NCBI GenBank assembly: GCA_025455065.1
Contig: JALONG010000052.1
Coordinates: 1-44,790, forward strand
DNA length: 44,790 nucleotides
Origin: Candidatus Kapaibacterium sp.
Lineage (GTDB): Bacteria; Bacteroidota; Ignavibacteria; Kapaibacteriales; UBA4661
Reading direction: 5' to 3'
In this document: piece after piece, positions 8,448 to 17,748 of the stretch
How the letters are laid out: each line of letters starts with the position of its first letter
How positions within the stretch are numbered: position 1 is the first letter of the stretch
Program-made: the position numbers and the translations under genes
Notes under the pieces: generated by a model
Told to the model about the DNA's origin: nothing
The model's input: the letters and a program-made list of their open reading frames with translations, nothing else
The model's database searches: none

Positions 8448-8475
8448 GTAAGGGCGAAAGATTTTTCGCCCCTAC
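8448..8475. repeat. REP-like hairpin GGGCGAAA/TTTCGCCC
   Basis: GTAAGGGCGAAAGA pairs with TTTTTCGCCCCTAC to give a compact hairpin. It lies about 34 bases beyond the stop codon of the hydrolase gene and could serve as a transcription stop or be a REP-type palindrome. Confidence 0.6.
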
Positions 8476-8508
8476 GGCAAAAACACGCATTTATTGATTT
8501 TGCGTTCC

Positions 8509-9636
8509 TTACTTAAAAATCTGTCGTAAAGCCACTTCTGAGGTAAACATTTTTTTGCCATCATGTCCAACATCAGGCACAACCTCAATCGTGTGGCGAA
8601 TATTTTTTGTGAGTGGAAGTTTTTGTCGTTTTGTCACAACAAGGCTGGGTGCATGATTCAAGATATAAGAATGAAACGCCCGCCCACGCTCAAGACGGAA
8701 TCTGCCTTGTAGCCGTGCAGAACGCGAAGTATCAAGATTATTTTGGCTTTGCAGCGTGTCTGCTCCGCCCATCAGATAGCATACTTCGCGTTCCAAAAAC
8801 TGCCGCCGAATCCGTTCTTTGCCGGTCGCTGTCATGTACGGATTGAGTTTTTCTAAACCGTAACGGTACTCGTTGAAATCACCTGCATCACTTGTATCTG
8901 TCGGACGGGCAAAGGTTTTTGGCGGAACGCTGAAATCACCAAAAACAGGGCGTTTGTCGTCGAGGTAGGCGTAGGAGGAGGGGTTAGAGATGATAAAACG
9001 AAACGTAGGATTCGCTACTTTTTTTTGCTTGGAATATGCCTGAACAGCACTTGTAATCTGGCTTCCAGCCGTGTAACGTTGCATAAATTGTCCACCCGCC
9101 GAATGTCCGGCAAGCACGACAGTCGCTAATTTCGGAAAACGCATTTTGTCTACAAGGCGCATCACGACGGAATCCAACACGGCAAACGAACTTAGTTCGC
9201 CACACGCAATTTTTCGCGGACGCTTTTCGCTTTGCACCGATTCATCGCCTTGTTTCCAACCTACATTCGTCCAGTACAGAACGCTATCGCCCATCTTCAA
9301 GGAATCCAAATCGCGCTCCATCGGAAAATGCAGTCCAATCACAATCGTCGAAGCCTCACGCTTGGCTTTCTGTGCGGCACTCAGGGTGTAACTGTAATAA
9401 CCGCCCGCGTTGCGTCCTGCGCCATGTACCATCACCACAGCGCGAGTAATACTCGGATTTGCAGATGTATCGAGCGCAAAATTTCCGAAATACCATATTT
9501 CGGCTGGTTTGCCACCAACATTCATCACCAAACGCCGCTCACCGTCAGCTATCTGAGCCACAAGCGGTATAGCCAAAACAATCCAACAACCAAGCGCGAC
9601 CACGATTGGCAGAGCAAAAAACCTTAGAAAGCGCAT
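8509..9636 (-). CDS. Exported alpha/beta-hydrolase-fold protein
   Basis: The N-terminus has a signal peptide or anchor (hydrophobic 7-27, with IPLVAQIADG as a possible cleavage region). The alpha/beta-hydrolase features are VVMVHGAGRNAGGYY (68-81, oxyanion region), nucleophile elbow VLAGHSAGGQ with S179, CYLMGGADT as likely acid strand, and a C-terminal histidine in VVPDVGHDGKK. An esterase acting on a pectic or other substrate in the periplasm is plausible but not shown. The start codon lies 6 bases after the SusD stop, and the ribosome site GAGG overlaps the SusD end, so it is translationally close to the SusCD pair. Its substrate is unknown. Confidence 0.75.
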   Translation of the reverse strand: MRFLRFFALPIVVALGCWIVLAIPLVAQIADGERRLVMNVGGKPAEIWYFGNFALDTSANPSITRAVVMVHGAGRNAGGYYSYTLSAAQKAKREASTIVIGLHFPMERDLDSLKMGDSVLYWTNVGWKQGDESVQSEKRPRKIACGELSSFAVLDSVVMRLVDKMRFPKLATVVLAGHSAGGQFMQRYTAGSQITSAVQAYSKQKKVANPTFRFIISNPSSYAYLDDKRPVFGDFSVPPKTFARPTDTSDAGDFNEYRYGLEKLNPYMTATGKERIRRQFLEREVCYLMGGADTLQSQNNLDTSRSARLQGRFRLERGRAFHSYILNHAPSLVVTKRQKLPLTKNIRHTIEVVPDVGHDGKKMFTSEVALRQIFK

Positions 9637-9642
9637 AAAACC

Positions 9643-10941
9643 TCAATCGCGGATAAGTGATGGAAGATTGGGATTATTGTTGATTTCCTGAAGCGTAATC
9701 GGCAAATATCGCCATGTGGTCGCGCCCAGATGCCACGTATTAAAACGCCTTTGGTCAATCAGCCGTGCGCCGGTGCAGAAAAGCTCTTTGTCGCGCTCGG
9801 TTTGAATGAAACTAAGATTTATCGTTGCCGTGCTGGAAACGGCTTGCAGTCCAGGATAGGAAGCTCGTATCCGGTTCAGACGTGGCAAAACCGAAGGTGT
9901 ACTTTGGTTGTTATTTGCGCGAATTTCAGTCTCTGCTGCAATAAGTTCATTTTCCTGCCACGTCAAAAACCGTATCGGCGAGTCCTGAAGCGGGTACATG
10001 AGCTGGAAGTAGTAGGTAAAGCCCTGCCGCGTAATTGGACCACGAAGTTTGATGCGAGCAGTATCGGTGCGGTCTTGACGGATGTAGAGCGAATCGAAAC
10101 GCCTGTTGGTCAAATAAACAGCGCGTCCCACGCCAGCATTAGTCCACCAATTATTGGCAGCCGCGATGCTAAACAGTGCCGAAAGTGGCGCGTCGCCTTG
10201 CCGTAAGCCGATTTGCGCCGATGCTTGTGCTTGCGCAAAACGACCTTCGATGAGGTGGATGCGCGCTCGCAACGTGTTCACAATGCGCGTCTCGACTGGG
10301 CTCGTCGTGTTTTGCTCGGCAAGGTTGAGCAGTGCTAGTGCGGAATCGTGCATCGCGGTCGAGGGAATGAATGGACCGTTGTTAATTGTAGCACCACCTT
10401 GGTCTCTGTTCAGCCCAACATAATTTGCATAAAAATATCGCGCCACCGCGCCGTAGAACGCGCCTGTGAAGACCATTCTGCGGCGTGTGCTATCGCGACG
10501 AAATTGAATTTGCGAGGTGCGGCGTACGAGGTCGTCGGCATGGAAACGGAAACGTCCGAGGTCGTTCACAATTGCTGCAAGTGTCCCATTTCCTCGGTCA
10601 ATGAACACAGCGCGGTCGAGTTCTTCATAGAATACCAAGCCACCTGTACCGGAACGCGCATCGAAAATAAGTTCGTCTGACAGCCCGCCACCAAACATAC
10701 TCATGTCGGCATAGCTTTGTGCAAAGCGGCTCTGCACGCCGCGAATAAGGAAATCCGCTTGCGATTCGCTATTCAGCGCCTCTTCGGTAATTTGGTCAAT
10801 AGGGGGCTTGATGTCCTGCACGAAGCTGCTACACGCGCTTACCCACATTGTCAAAGCAAGTACACCTGCGCAAGCGAGTATTGGCAATACTTTGAGGGAA
10901 TGTGCAGTTTTTTTTCGTTGGTTGATTGTAAAATTTTTCAT
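9643..10941 (-). CDS. SusD/RagB-family surface lipoprotein
   Basis: SusD-type proteins bind glycans or other nutrients at the cell surface and form the lid of the partner SusC channel. A lipoprotein signal ends in MWVSACSS with lipidated C37. The body is helical and TPR-like, and the characteristic C-terminus is present: FIQTERDKELFCTGARLIDQRRF followed by YLPITLQEINNNPNL. The 432 residues are short for the family (often 450-550). A good GGAG ribosome site lies 9 bases before the ATG. It follows the SusC gene by 24 bases, the normal susC-susD order. Confidence 0.88.
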   Translation of the reverse strand: MKNFTINQRKKTAHSLKVLPILACAGVLALTMWVSACSSFVQDIKPPIDQITEEALNSESQADFLIRGVQSRFAQSYADMSMFGGGLSDELIFDARSGTGGLVFYEELDRAVFIDRGNGTLAAIVNDLGRFRFHADDLVRRTSQIQFRRDSTRRRMVFTGAFYGAVARYFYANYVGLNRDQGGATINNGPFIPSTAMHDSALALLNLAEQNTTSPVETRIVNTLRARIHLIEGRFAQAQASAQIGLRQGDAPLSALFSIAAANNWWTNAGVGRAVYLTNRRFDSLYIRQDRTDTARIKLRGPITRQGFTYYFQLMYPLQDSPIRFLTWQENELIAAETEIRANNNQSTPSVLPRLNRIRASYPGLQAVSSTATINLSFIQTERDKELFCTGARLIDQRRFNTWHLGATTWRYLPITLQEINNNPNLPSLIRD

Positions 10942-10965
10942 TGATATTTTCTCCGTAAAATCGTG

Positions 10966-13900
10966 TTAAAATCCGAGGTTGAGGGTGAAATTGAACACAC
11001 GTGGCTGCATGAGCGTATAGTTGTCTATGCCGCGAGAAAGCTCACGCGAGCCGTTGCGCGTAACTTCCACGTCTGCGCCGGAATAGCGGCTGAAAAGCGC
11101 GAGATTTCGACCAGAAACAACGAAAGCAATATTTTTCACTGCAAAGCCTTCGCCAAATAGTTCACGCAGCACTCGTGTAGCATTCCACGAAATACTCACC
11201 TCGCGGATACGGAGAAAATCAGCAGGCTCAACGCCGTTGAAGAAATGTCGGTGGTCAACACGTGCGAAGCGTTCCGCAGCAGCGCGGTATTCAGCCGTGT
11301 TGGGTGTGAGCGGCTGTACACCTGGGTAAGGTGGCAGCAGACGGATGCTCGTTGGTTGTGTGGGATTGCCCGGAAGCCCAAGCTGTGTCGCTAACACGTT
11401 AAATTCTTTGATGTTGCCGCGAGCGGGATTGGTCGCAAGCATCCGCGTGTTGTTGTAAAGAGAATGCCCCAAGCCCCATTCCACCATGCCGTAGAGCGTG
11501 AAATCGGTAAAAAAACGGAACGTCGTAGAAAACGACCCTGTGTAGATAGGCACTGGCGTTCCGGCAAATACACGCTCTGGTCCCAAGACCGGACCCGTGG
11601 CGTAGTTGTAGGTTCCATCAGGGTTGTAACGAGGTTCAATAACGGGAAACAGGAAAAATGCCGCTCGGCGTTGCCCGGGAATAATAACATTGCGGCTGGT
11701 GGCAGCAAAAATAGGCTGTGCGCCGCCAATGTCTTGAACGATATTATCAGCGAAATTGAAAATCAGATTGAATTGAAGCGATGTTTCTTTGGTGCGAATC
11801 GGTGTAGCGTACACGCTTGATTCTACGCCCCAACCCCTGATACTGCCTATGTTACGGGGAATACTTGATGTTGTAAGCCCAGTTGAAGGTGAGTTGACAA
11901 AGCCAATAATGGAGTTGGATGCAAACTGCTGATAGTAACTAACATCAAGTCCATAAGCATCGCTAAACTCCGCTTCCAATCCCACTTCTATTTCTTCGAT
12001 GCGCTCTGGCTGGATGTCGGGATTGCCAATATTCTGAAGCGTAGCACCCACGCCGTATCCAGACTGAACCGGTCCCCAAAGCCGCGATATGCCATCAAAA
12101 GAGTTTGGCAACTGTCCCGACTGACCATATGCAGCGCGAATCTTCAGCAAATTCAGGCTTTCAATACCAAGAGTTTTGCTCAAATCCAAGCGATCAAGCC
12201 GAACGGCTGCACTTGCACGTGGATAAAAAATGCTTGGCGCACGAGGTCCGATACTGCTGGAGTAATCGTTCCGTATTCCCGCCGAAAAGAACAGCCAATC
12301 AGCGTAACTCATTTCTTGTTGCAAAAAGACCCCCGCCTCGCGGCGATTGGTAAAGTTCTGGTTGGAATTGACAAACGTTGCACCAGCTTCGATGTCTTCA
12401 ATCAATGTTGTTGGAAAATTTTGGACGGTAATATCAGTGGCGCGGGTAACCCGTGAAAAAAGCTGCGCTCCAACAATAGTCGTGGAAGAAATATCGTTCG
12501 TGGGCTTGAAGAAATATGTCGCACTAACATCTGCATTTATCTGCTGTACTCGTTCGTTTGCCACAGCTCGCTCGCCATTGTTAATACGAGCAAGAGGGCG
12601 GTCTTGCGGAGAAATTTCTTGAAAGAGTGTATTTGCTGCGTCGTACCCCGCCAAGCCACGCAATGTCAGCCCTTTAATCGGTTTCCAGTTTAGTTCCAGC
12701 GAACCAATAAAACGCTGTGCAGCACTGGAATTTTCAATCTGCATCACGCCCAGACTATCGCCGGAATTAGAATATACTGCCTCAGGACGAAATCCGAGTG
12801 TATTGTTGAGCAGCCCGTATATGTTGTCGTCGTTTTGTGGAAGGGTGATATAGTTATCAATAAAATTTGTCGAAATTTTGAGATTGATAAATTCGTTAGG
12901 AGCAGCATCAATGTTCGCACGGAAAGAGGTGCGCTGCATTTGGTTTTGTGTCAATATGCCTTCTTCTTGGCGGCGGTCAAGCGAAGCGTAGTAATTCACA
13001 AAGCCCGTATTTCCTGCAAGCGTTACGCCTGTTTGCCAGAAAGGACCGAGTTTGAAGAGGTTATTTGCTTTTTCAAAAGAGAGCGCCATATCTTCGGTGT
13101 ACCGGCGCGATTGCTCGTTCCAACCGACAACGGTTTTGACATCAATAGATAGAGAATTCATTGATTTTTTCGCCCCAGTTTTCGTGGTGATAAGAACCAC
13201 ACCATTTGAACCGCTCGTGCCATAGAGCGCAGACGAAGCTGGACCTTTCAGAATTTCCACATTTTGAATATCTTCGGGATTGAGGTCAGCAAGCGTAGAA
13301 ACCCCTTGTCCGCCGACACTAAAAAATCCTGTTTCGCTGTTGTCAATCCGCACGCCATCAACGAACATCACCGGCTGTCCTGTTCCGAATAAACCGCCTC
13401 CAGAGCGCAGAGTAAAGCGGATACCACCGCCAACGTTGCCGCTTGCTGGGGTGATTTGCACACCGGCGACTTTGCCCGCTAGAAGCTGCGACATATCTTG
13501 GAACACGTTGTTTTTCGTGAGTTCCGCAGCATCCACACGCGCCACTGCAATTTCCGCAATGCTTTTTTGTGTCCGCGAGGCAACACCCGTTACCACAACT
13601 TCTTCAAGTCCCTTCACATCGGGAGCTAATTGCACAGCGACTTGTAGGGTTTGTCCCGTTTCCACCACAACCGTTTGAGAAGCTGCTTTGTAGGCAAGTG
13701 CCGAAGACTTCAGAATGTATTTACCCGGCTTGACGTTAGTAAAAATAAATGCTCCACCCGCACCGGAAATAGTGCCGTATTGACTGCTCTCGCTGACCGT
13801 TTCGTCTGCGGATTTCGTGGCAGAAACGAGTTTCAGTCGGATTCCCGAAATAAACTCTCCATTTTTTTGGTCGGCAACTGTACCTTTCACTATTGCTCCA

Positions 13901-14055
13901 CCTTCAGAGCCGTTTCCTGTCTGGGCTTGGGCATGATATGAACAAAAACAGACAACAACCAGGATGCCTATTGCCACCATCCTTTGCACACTGTTTTTAT
14001 CTAGCCACGAGAAGCATCTCCTCGTGTGAAAAAACGTTTGAGTAAAAAGATTCAT
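10966..14055 (-). CDS. SusC/RagA-family TonB-dependent outer-membrane transporter
   Basis: This 1029-residue protein forms the TonB-energised channel partner of the adjacent SusD. A signal peptide spans about residues 26-45 (ending in HAQAQ). Then come a carboxypeptidase-regulatory-like domain (about 52-130, starting IVKGTVADQKNGEFISG), the link LEEVVVTGVASRTQKS, a plug domain with VMFVDGVRIDNSE and EILKGPASSALYGTSGSNGVVLITTK, and a 22-strand barrel ending in FNFTLNLGF. The ATG at 14055 is preceded by AGGAG at 9 bases, which fixes the start although it adds 25 residues before the hydrophobic core. The substrate is unknown; the neighbourhood suggests pectic oligosaccharides. Confidence 0.93.
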   Translation of the reverse strand: MNLFTQTFFHTRRCFSWLDKNSVQRMVAIGILVVVCFCSYHAQAQTGNGSEGGAIVKGTVADQKNGEFISGIRLKLVSATKSADETVSESSQYGTISGAGGAFIFTNVKPGKYILKSSALAYKAASQTVVVETGQTLQVAVQLAPDVKGLEEVVVTGVASRTQKSIAEIAVARVDAAELTKNNVFQDMSQLLAGKVAGVQITPASGNVGGGIRFTLRSGGGLFGTGQPVMFVDGVRIDNSETGFFSVGGQGVSTLADLNPEDIQNVEILKGPASSALYGTSGSNGVVLITTKTGAKKSMNSLSIDVKTVVGWNEQSRRYTEDMALSFEKANNLFKLGPFWQTGVTLAGNTGFVNYYASLDRRQEEGILTQNQMQRTSFRANIDAAPNEFINLKISTNFIDNYITLPQNDDNIYGLLNNTLGFRPEAVYSNSGDSLGVMQIENSSAAQRFIGSLELNWKPIKGLTLRGLAGYDAANTLFQEISPQDRPLARINNGERAVANERVQQINADVSATYFFKPTNDISSTTIVGAQLFSRVTRATDITVQNFPTTLIEDIEAGATFVNSNQNFTNRREAGVFLQQEMSYADWLFFSAGIRNDYSSSIGPRAPSIFYPRASAAVRLDRLDLSKTLGIESLNLLKIRAAYGQSGQLPNSFDGISRLWGPVQSGYGVGATLQNIGNPDIQPERIEEIEVGLEAEFSDAYGLDVSYYQQFASNSIIGFVNSPSTGLTTSSIPRNIGSIRGWGVESSVYATPIRTKETSLQFNLIFNFADNIVQDIGGAQPIFAATSRNVIIPGQRRAAFFLFPVIEPRYNPDGTYNYATGPVLGPERVFAGTPVPIYTGSFSTTFRFFTDFTLYGMVEWGLGHSLYNNTRMLATNPARGNIKEFNVLATQLGLPGNPTQPTSIRLLPPYPGVQPLTPNTAEYRAAAERFARVDHRHFFNGVEPADFLRIREVSISWNATRVLRELFGEGFAVKNIAFVVSGRNLALFSRYSGADVEVTRNGSRELSRGIDNYTLMQPRVFNFTLNLGF

Positions 14056-14331
14056 AATGATGTTCTCCTAGAAAAAAACAATTATTAAAAGATGTTTTTC
14101 TGCAATCAGTAAATATGCGATTCAATATATGATATGTTGCAGAGCGATCGAAGGCAGAAAATACCGAAAAAAGAACAAAAACTGCTACCAAAAACTATAA
14201 GCCAAAAACACTCAAAAAAATGATCCGACACGTAATAGTAGCAAATGTCTTGATTATTGGGATTTCTGAGAGCATCACCAATGAGAGCGGAATCAATAAT
14301 CATGAATGAATCAAAAAAGTCTTTGCAGAAA
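14056..14331. other. Spacer between the MFS gene and the SusC gene
   Basis: This holds the SusC 5-prime leader. Bases 14070-14102 can form an A/T-rich hairpin (AGAAAAAAACA with TGTTTTTCT) just before the AGGAG ribosome site. I found no gene, no CG-centred LacI-type palindrome and no heptamer repeat here. Confidence 0.4.
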
Positions 14332-15576
14332 TTACTCTGTAAAATTGAGTGGTTCTAGGTTCCGAAGAAGCAACCGAATCAGTACCCAAGCTAGTAAATA
14401 AGCGCTTGCAGCCAACGCAAAAACAGGAACATACGAACCCGTTGCTTGGAGTAGAAAACCAATAATTGAGGCAATGAGCATCCCGCCAATTGCGCCCGAC
14501 ATACCCGCCAAGCCAGTCATAGAGCCAATCGTGCTTTTCGGGTACAAATCGGAGATGAGCGTAAATAGGTTTGCAGACCAGCCTTGATGCGCTGCGGCGG
14601 CTATTCCAATCAATACAACAGCCGTCCATAAGTCCGATGTTTGGGAGGCAAAAAATATCGGAACTATACAAAGTGCAAACACCAACATTGAGGAAATACG
14701 CGCTTTTGGAGCATTCCACCCTTTTCGGACAAGCCACGACGAGAGATAGCCGCCACTAACGCTTCCAAGAGTTGCCATCGTATAAATCGTTACAAGCGGC
14801 GCACCTACGCTACTGAGCGTTATTCCGTGATTGGTATTCAAAAATTTTGGCAACCAATAGAGAAAAAACCACCAAATTGGGTCGGTCAGGAATTTCGCGG
14901 CGCACAACGCCCATGTTTCCTTGTGTTTGAGCAATTCACGGTAGGAAAAACTACTTGTCGAAGTCTCTACAGGGTCAGCGAGAATATAAGCAAATTCTTC
15001 ACGGGACAAGGTTTTATGCGCTTCGGGGCGCTCATAAATGTACAACCAAAAAATCAACCAGATAAAACCAAGTCCGCCCGTAATGATAAATGCTTGTTGC
15101 CAGCCGAATTGCAGCGCAATATACGCCACCACTAGCGGTGCGATGATTGCGCCGATGTTTGAACCTGCATTAAACAAACCCGTCGCCAACGCACGTTCTT
15201 TTTTGGGAAACCACTCCGCAACCGCTTTAATGCTTGCGGGGAAGTTTGCCGCTTCGCCCAAACCCAGGGCAAATCGCGCTACACCGAATCCAAACGCCGA
15301 GCGAGCAAGCGCGTGCGCAGCACACGCAATGCTCCAAACCACCACCGCTATCGAAAATCCCCGCTTCACGCCGATTCTGTCCAAAACAAAACCCGTTCCC
15401 GCCAAACCCAATGCGTATGCGGCTTGGAAGGCAGTTACGATAAGACCATATTCGCTTTCGCTCATGGAAAATTCGCGCTGCAACTGCGGTGCAAGCAAGC
15501 CAAGAACTTGCCGATCTATGTAATTTATTGTTGTTGCAAAAAAAAGCAACGCGCAGACACGCCAGCGAATGTTCAT
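14332..15576 (-). CDS. exuT: MFS transporter, hexuronate (ExuT)-like
   Basis: This is a 12-helix major-facilitator permease of the anion:cation symporter group. The N-terminus RWRVCALLFFATTINYIDRQVLGLL is the hallmark of ExuT/GudP-type hexuronate and hexarate carriers, and NFPASIKAVAEWFPKKERALATG is the family loop motif. I set the start at the ATG at 15576 (414 residues), because upstream codons of the longer frame are only a tandem repeat encoding NHQPKTK. Uptake of galacturonate or glucuronate for UxaC is likely; other sugar acids are possible. No Shine-Dalgarno is seen, and the repeat touches the start codon. Confidence 0.88.
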   Translation of the reverse strand: MNIRWRVCALLFFATTINYIDRQVLGLLAPQLQREFSMSESEYGLIVTAFQAAYALGLAGTGFVLDRIGVKRGFSIAVVVWSIACAAHALARSAFGFGVARFALGLGEAANFPASIKAVAEWFPKKERALATGLFNAGSNIGAIIAPLVVAYIALQFGWQQAFIITGGLGFIWLIFWLYIYERPEAHKTLSREEFAYILADPVETSTSSFSYRELLKHKETWALCAAKFLTDPIWWFFLYWLPKFLNTNHGITLSSVGAPLVTIYTMATLGSVSGGYLSSWLVRKGWNAPKARISSMLVFALCIVPIFFASQTSDLWTAVVLIGIAAAAHQGWSANLFTLISDLYPKSTIGSMTGLAGMSGAIGGMLIASIIGFLLQATGSYVPVFALAASAYLLAWVLIRLLLRNLEPLNFTE

Positions 15577-15682
15577 GGTGGTTTTTGGTTGGTGGTTTTT
15601 AGTTTTTGGTTGGTGGTTTTTAGTTTTTGGTTGGTGGTTTTTAGTTTTTGGTTGGTGGTTTTTAGTTTTTGGTTGGTGGTTG
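15577..15682 (-). repeat. Tandem 21-bp repeat (three heptamers) before the exuT start
   Basis: The unit is GGTTTTT, AGTTTTT, GGTTGGT, repeated nearly perfectly about five times, and it ends at the base next to the ATG. Read in frame it would encode five NHQPKTK heptapeptides. Perfect tandem identity suggests recent expansion and copy-number variability. Confidence 0.93.
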
Positions 15683-15741
15683 AGGTAATAAGCGGTGATT
15701 GTTGAGTTGCAAATCAATGGAATTTGGTAGGTCAGCAATAA

Positions 15742-15785
15742 CCATCAAAACCACTAACCAAAAACTATCAACCAGAAACCAACTG
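15742..15785 (-). repeat. Heptamer-repeat array, 3-prime end of the chemoreceptor gene
   Basis: Plus strand CATCAAAACCACTAACC and AAAAACTATCAACC cover the chemoreceptor stop. The last codons (LVSG) and the TGA itself are encoded by repeat words. Confidence 0.85.
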
Positions 15786-17654
15786 AAGCCGAAACTGCCC
15801 GCCAATACTCACAAGTTCATCGGATTGGCGACGGAGTTGCGTGGCGATATTTGCCAGTGAATACACCGCCTGAGAAGCCTCTTCCGCAGCAGCGCTTATG
15901 GAATGGGCATTGGTGATGACTTCTTTCAAAATGGCTGTTTCTTCATGGCTTGCATCATTGATATTTGAAACAAGATTTTGAATCGTTTTTGTGCCGTCAA
16001 TAACTGACATGAGCTTTGTTCCGGCTTGTTCTGCAAGGTGTACACCGTTTTTTATTTCATCGAATTGCGATTGCATCATTTGTACCGATTCGCTTGTTTC
16101 TTGCCGAATCGCGCCAATCATCTGGCTAATTTCCTTCGTTGCTTTTTGCGTACGCTCGGCAAGTTTGCGCACTTCATCGGCAACAACCGCAAAGCCTCGT
16201 CCTTGCTCACCTGCGCGTGCTGCTTCAATGGCAGCGTTTAATGCCAAAAGATTCGTTTGGTCAGCAATTTCTTCAATCGTCGTCAGAATTTCGCTAATGC
16301 GTACGCTTGATTCGCTCAGGCGTTGCACACGCTCGGTGGAAGCCTCCGAAAGTTGATACATTTTACGCAAACGTTTCAATGTTTGTTGGAGCATTTCGCC
16401 GCCGGAAGCCGCAACAATACTATTTTCCTCACTTATTTCCCGCGCCTTATGCGTGAGTCGGGTATTGCTATCGCTTGAAAACATCACGTGTTGGATAGCC
16501 CGAGTGAGTTCTGTTACTTGTGCGGCTTGCTCTTCAGCAGTGGCGGCGAATTGGTGAGAGGAGTCGTCTAAGAGCGAGGAAGTCTGCGAGGCAAGCACCG
16601 AAGCGTGAGAGATTTGCTCGACGGTGAGGCGAAGTTTATCAACAGTTTGATTGTATTCTCCGTACAATGCGTTAATATCACGGTCTGTATCATTCGGCAA
16701 TAACGCCGTTAGATTTCCACTGGCAAGATCGCGCATCACGAAAGACATTTTTTCAACGCTGGTGTGCAGGTGTTCACGCTGCTTTTCTGCGCCTAACCGC
16801 CTCTTTTCTGCTTCTCCGGCTAAGTGTTCTACTTCAATTTTTTTTTCCTCGACTCTATGGAGAGAGTCTCGAATTTTTTCAACCATGTCATCAAATGCCT
16901 TCGACAAAATGCCGATTTCGTCGGTCTGTTCAAGCCGAATCGCCGTGTGCATATTCCCGGAAGATACTCCTTCTGCGGCTTCCTGAATGCGGTGAATTGG
17001 TCGGGCAATAGCTCTTCCTAAAAGAAAAGCAAGTGCAATAACACTTGTAATGCTTACGAGTGAAATAATGCCGAGTACAATCGCAGATAGTCTAAAGTCA
17101 GCCTGAGCTTCTTTTTGATGAGTTTTTGCGCGTTCATTGTAAAACTGTGTAAGTACCGTCATTTCTGCTTGTACGGCAGTTTTAACTTCGTCGTTTTGCA
17201 ATTCTATTTGCATTGCTGCGGCTTCTACGCTCCCGGATTTTTTCAAAGAAATTATCTCGTCGCACAAAGTATGATATGTTGCCAAGCCTTTTTGTATGCG
17301 CTGCACAAGAGTTTTCGTACTGTCGGTGTCCATCAAAGGTTGGATTTCCGCCACAAATTTTTCAATGAATTCAAAATCCTCTGCGAGTTTCTTCATCGTC
17401 TTTTTGATTTCATCCTCGCTCCGCCAATGGGATACAATCTGGTATTCACGTTTCCGAATCTGCTCCAGTTTTGTATTCATTCGTTGAACTTTGTTCAAAA
17501 CAACAATGTCTTCACGTTGAAGCGTCTCCACACGAGTATTCATGCGCTTCAGAGCGAAAAAAGCCGCGATATTTGATGCAATAAAAATCACTATCACCAA
17601 ACTAAATGACAGCAAAATTTTTTGCGAAATTTTCAGATTTCTAAACCATTTCAT
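15768..17654 (-). CDS. Methyl-accepting chemotaxis protein
   Basis: This is a transmembrane chemoreceptor. With the ATG at 17654 it has 628 residues: TM1 about 13-35, a helical periplasmic four-helix-bundle-like sensor (36-188), TM2 190-213, HAMP 213-265, a second HAMP-like segment around 305-345 ([14 protein letters not shown]) and the coiled signalling domain with hairpin tip [20 protein letters not shown] plus [18 protein letters not shown] (465-502). The start is supported by GAGG 9 bases upstream. The longer frame would add a hydrophobic leader encoded by a repeat and is rejected. Its place between uronate transport genes suggests a receptor for pectin-derived or related acids (inference). 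The ligand is unknown. Confidence 0.93.
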   Translation of the reverse strand: MKWFRNLKISQKILLSFSLVIVIFIASNIAAFFALKRMNTRVETLQREDIVVLNKVQRMNTKLEQIRKREYQIVSHWRSEDEIKKTMKKLAEDFEFIEKFVAEIQPLMDTDSTKTLVQRIQKGLATYHTLCDEIISLKKSGSVEAAAMQIELQNDEVKTAVQAEMTVLTQFYNERAKTHQKEAQADFRLSAIVLGIISLVSITSVIALAFLLGRAIARPIHRIQEAAEGVSSGNMHTAIRLEQTDEIGILSKAFDDMVEKIRDSLHRVEEKKIEVEHLAGEAEKRRLGAEKQREHLHTSVEKMSFVMRDLASGNLTALLPNDTDRDINALYGEYNQTVDKLRLTVEQISHASVLASQTSSLLDDSSHQFAATAEEQAAQVTELTRAIQHVMFSSDSNTRLTHKAREISEENSIVAASGGEMLQQTLKRLRKMYQLSEASTERVQRLSESSVRISEILTTIEEIADQTNLLALNAAIEAARAGEQGRGFAVVADEVRKLAERTQKATKEISQMIGAIRQETSESVQMMQSQFDEIKNGVHLAEQAGTKLMSVIDGTKTIQNLVSNINDASHEETAILKEVITNAHSISAAAEEASQAVYSLANIATQLRRQSDELVSIGGQFRLQLVSG

Positions 17655-17697
17655 AGCGATAACCTCTAACACACAAAAAACAAAAATCAAGAGAAAC

Positions 17698-17748
17698 AAA
17701 AAACCAAAAACGAGAAACAAAAAACCAAAAACTAACAACCAAAAACTA
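17698..17748 (-). repeat. Heptamer-repeat array, 3-prime arm of the lactate permease gene
   Basis: Plus strand words AAAAAACCAAAAACTAACAA and CCAAAAACTA run to the permease stop, with TAG embedded. More degenerate A-rich copies extend to about 17676. Confidence 0.85.

Noticed and set aside
15577-15738. Extended ExuT N-terminus with five NHQPKTK heptapeptides
   Set aside because: The MFS family starts at the ATG at 15576. The extension is possible but lacks family support or a ribosome site.
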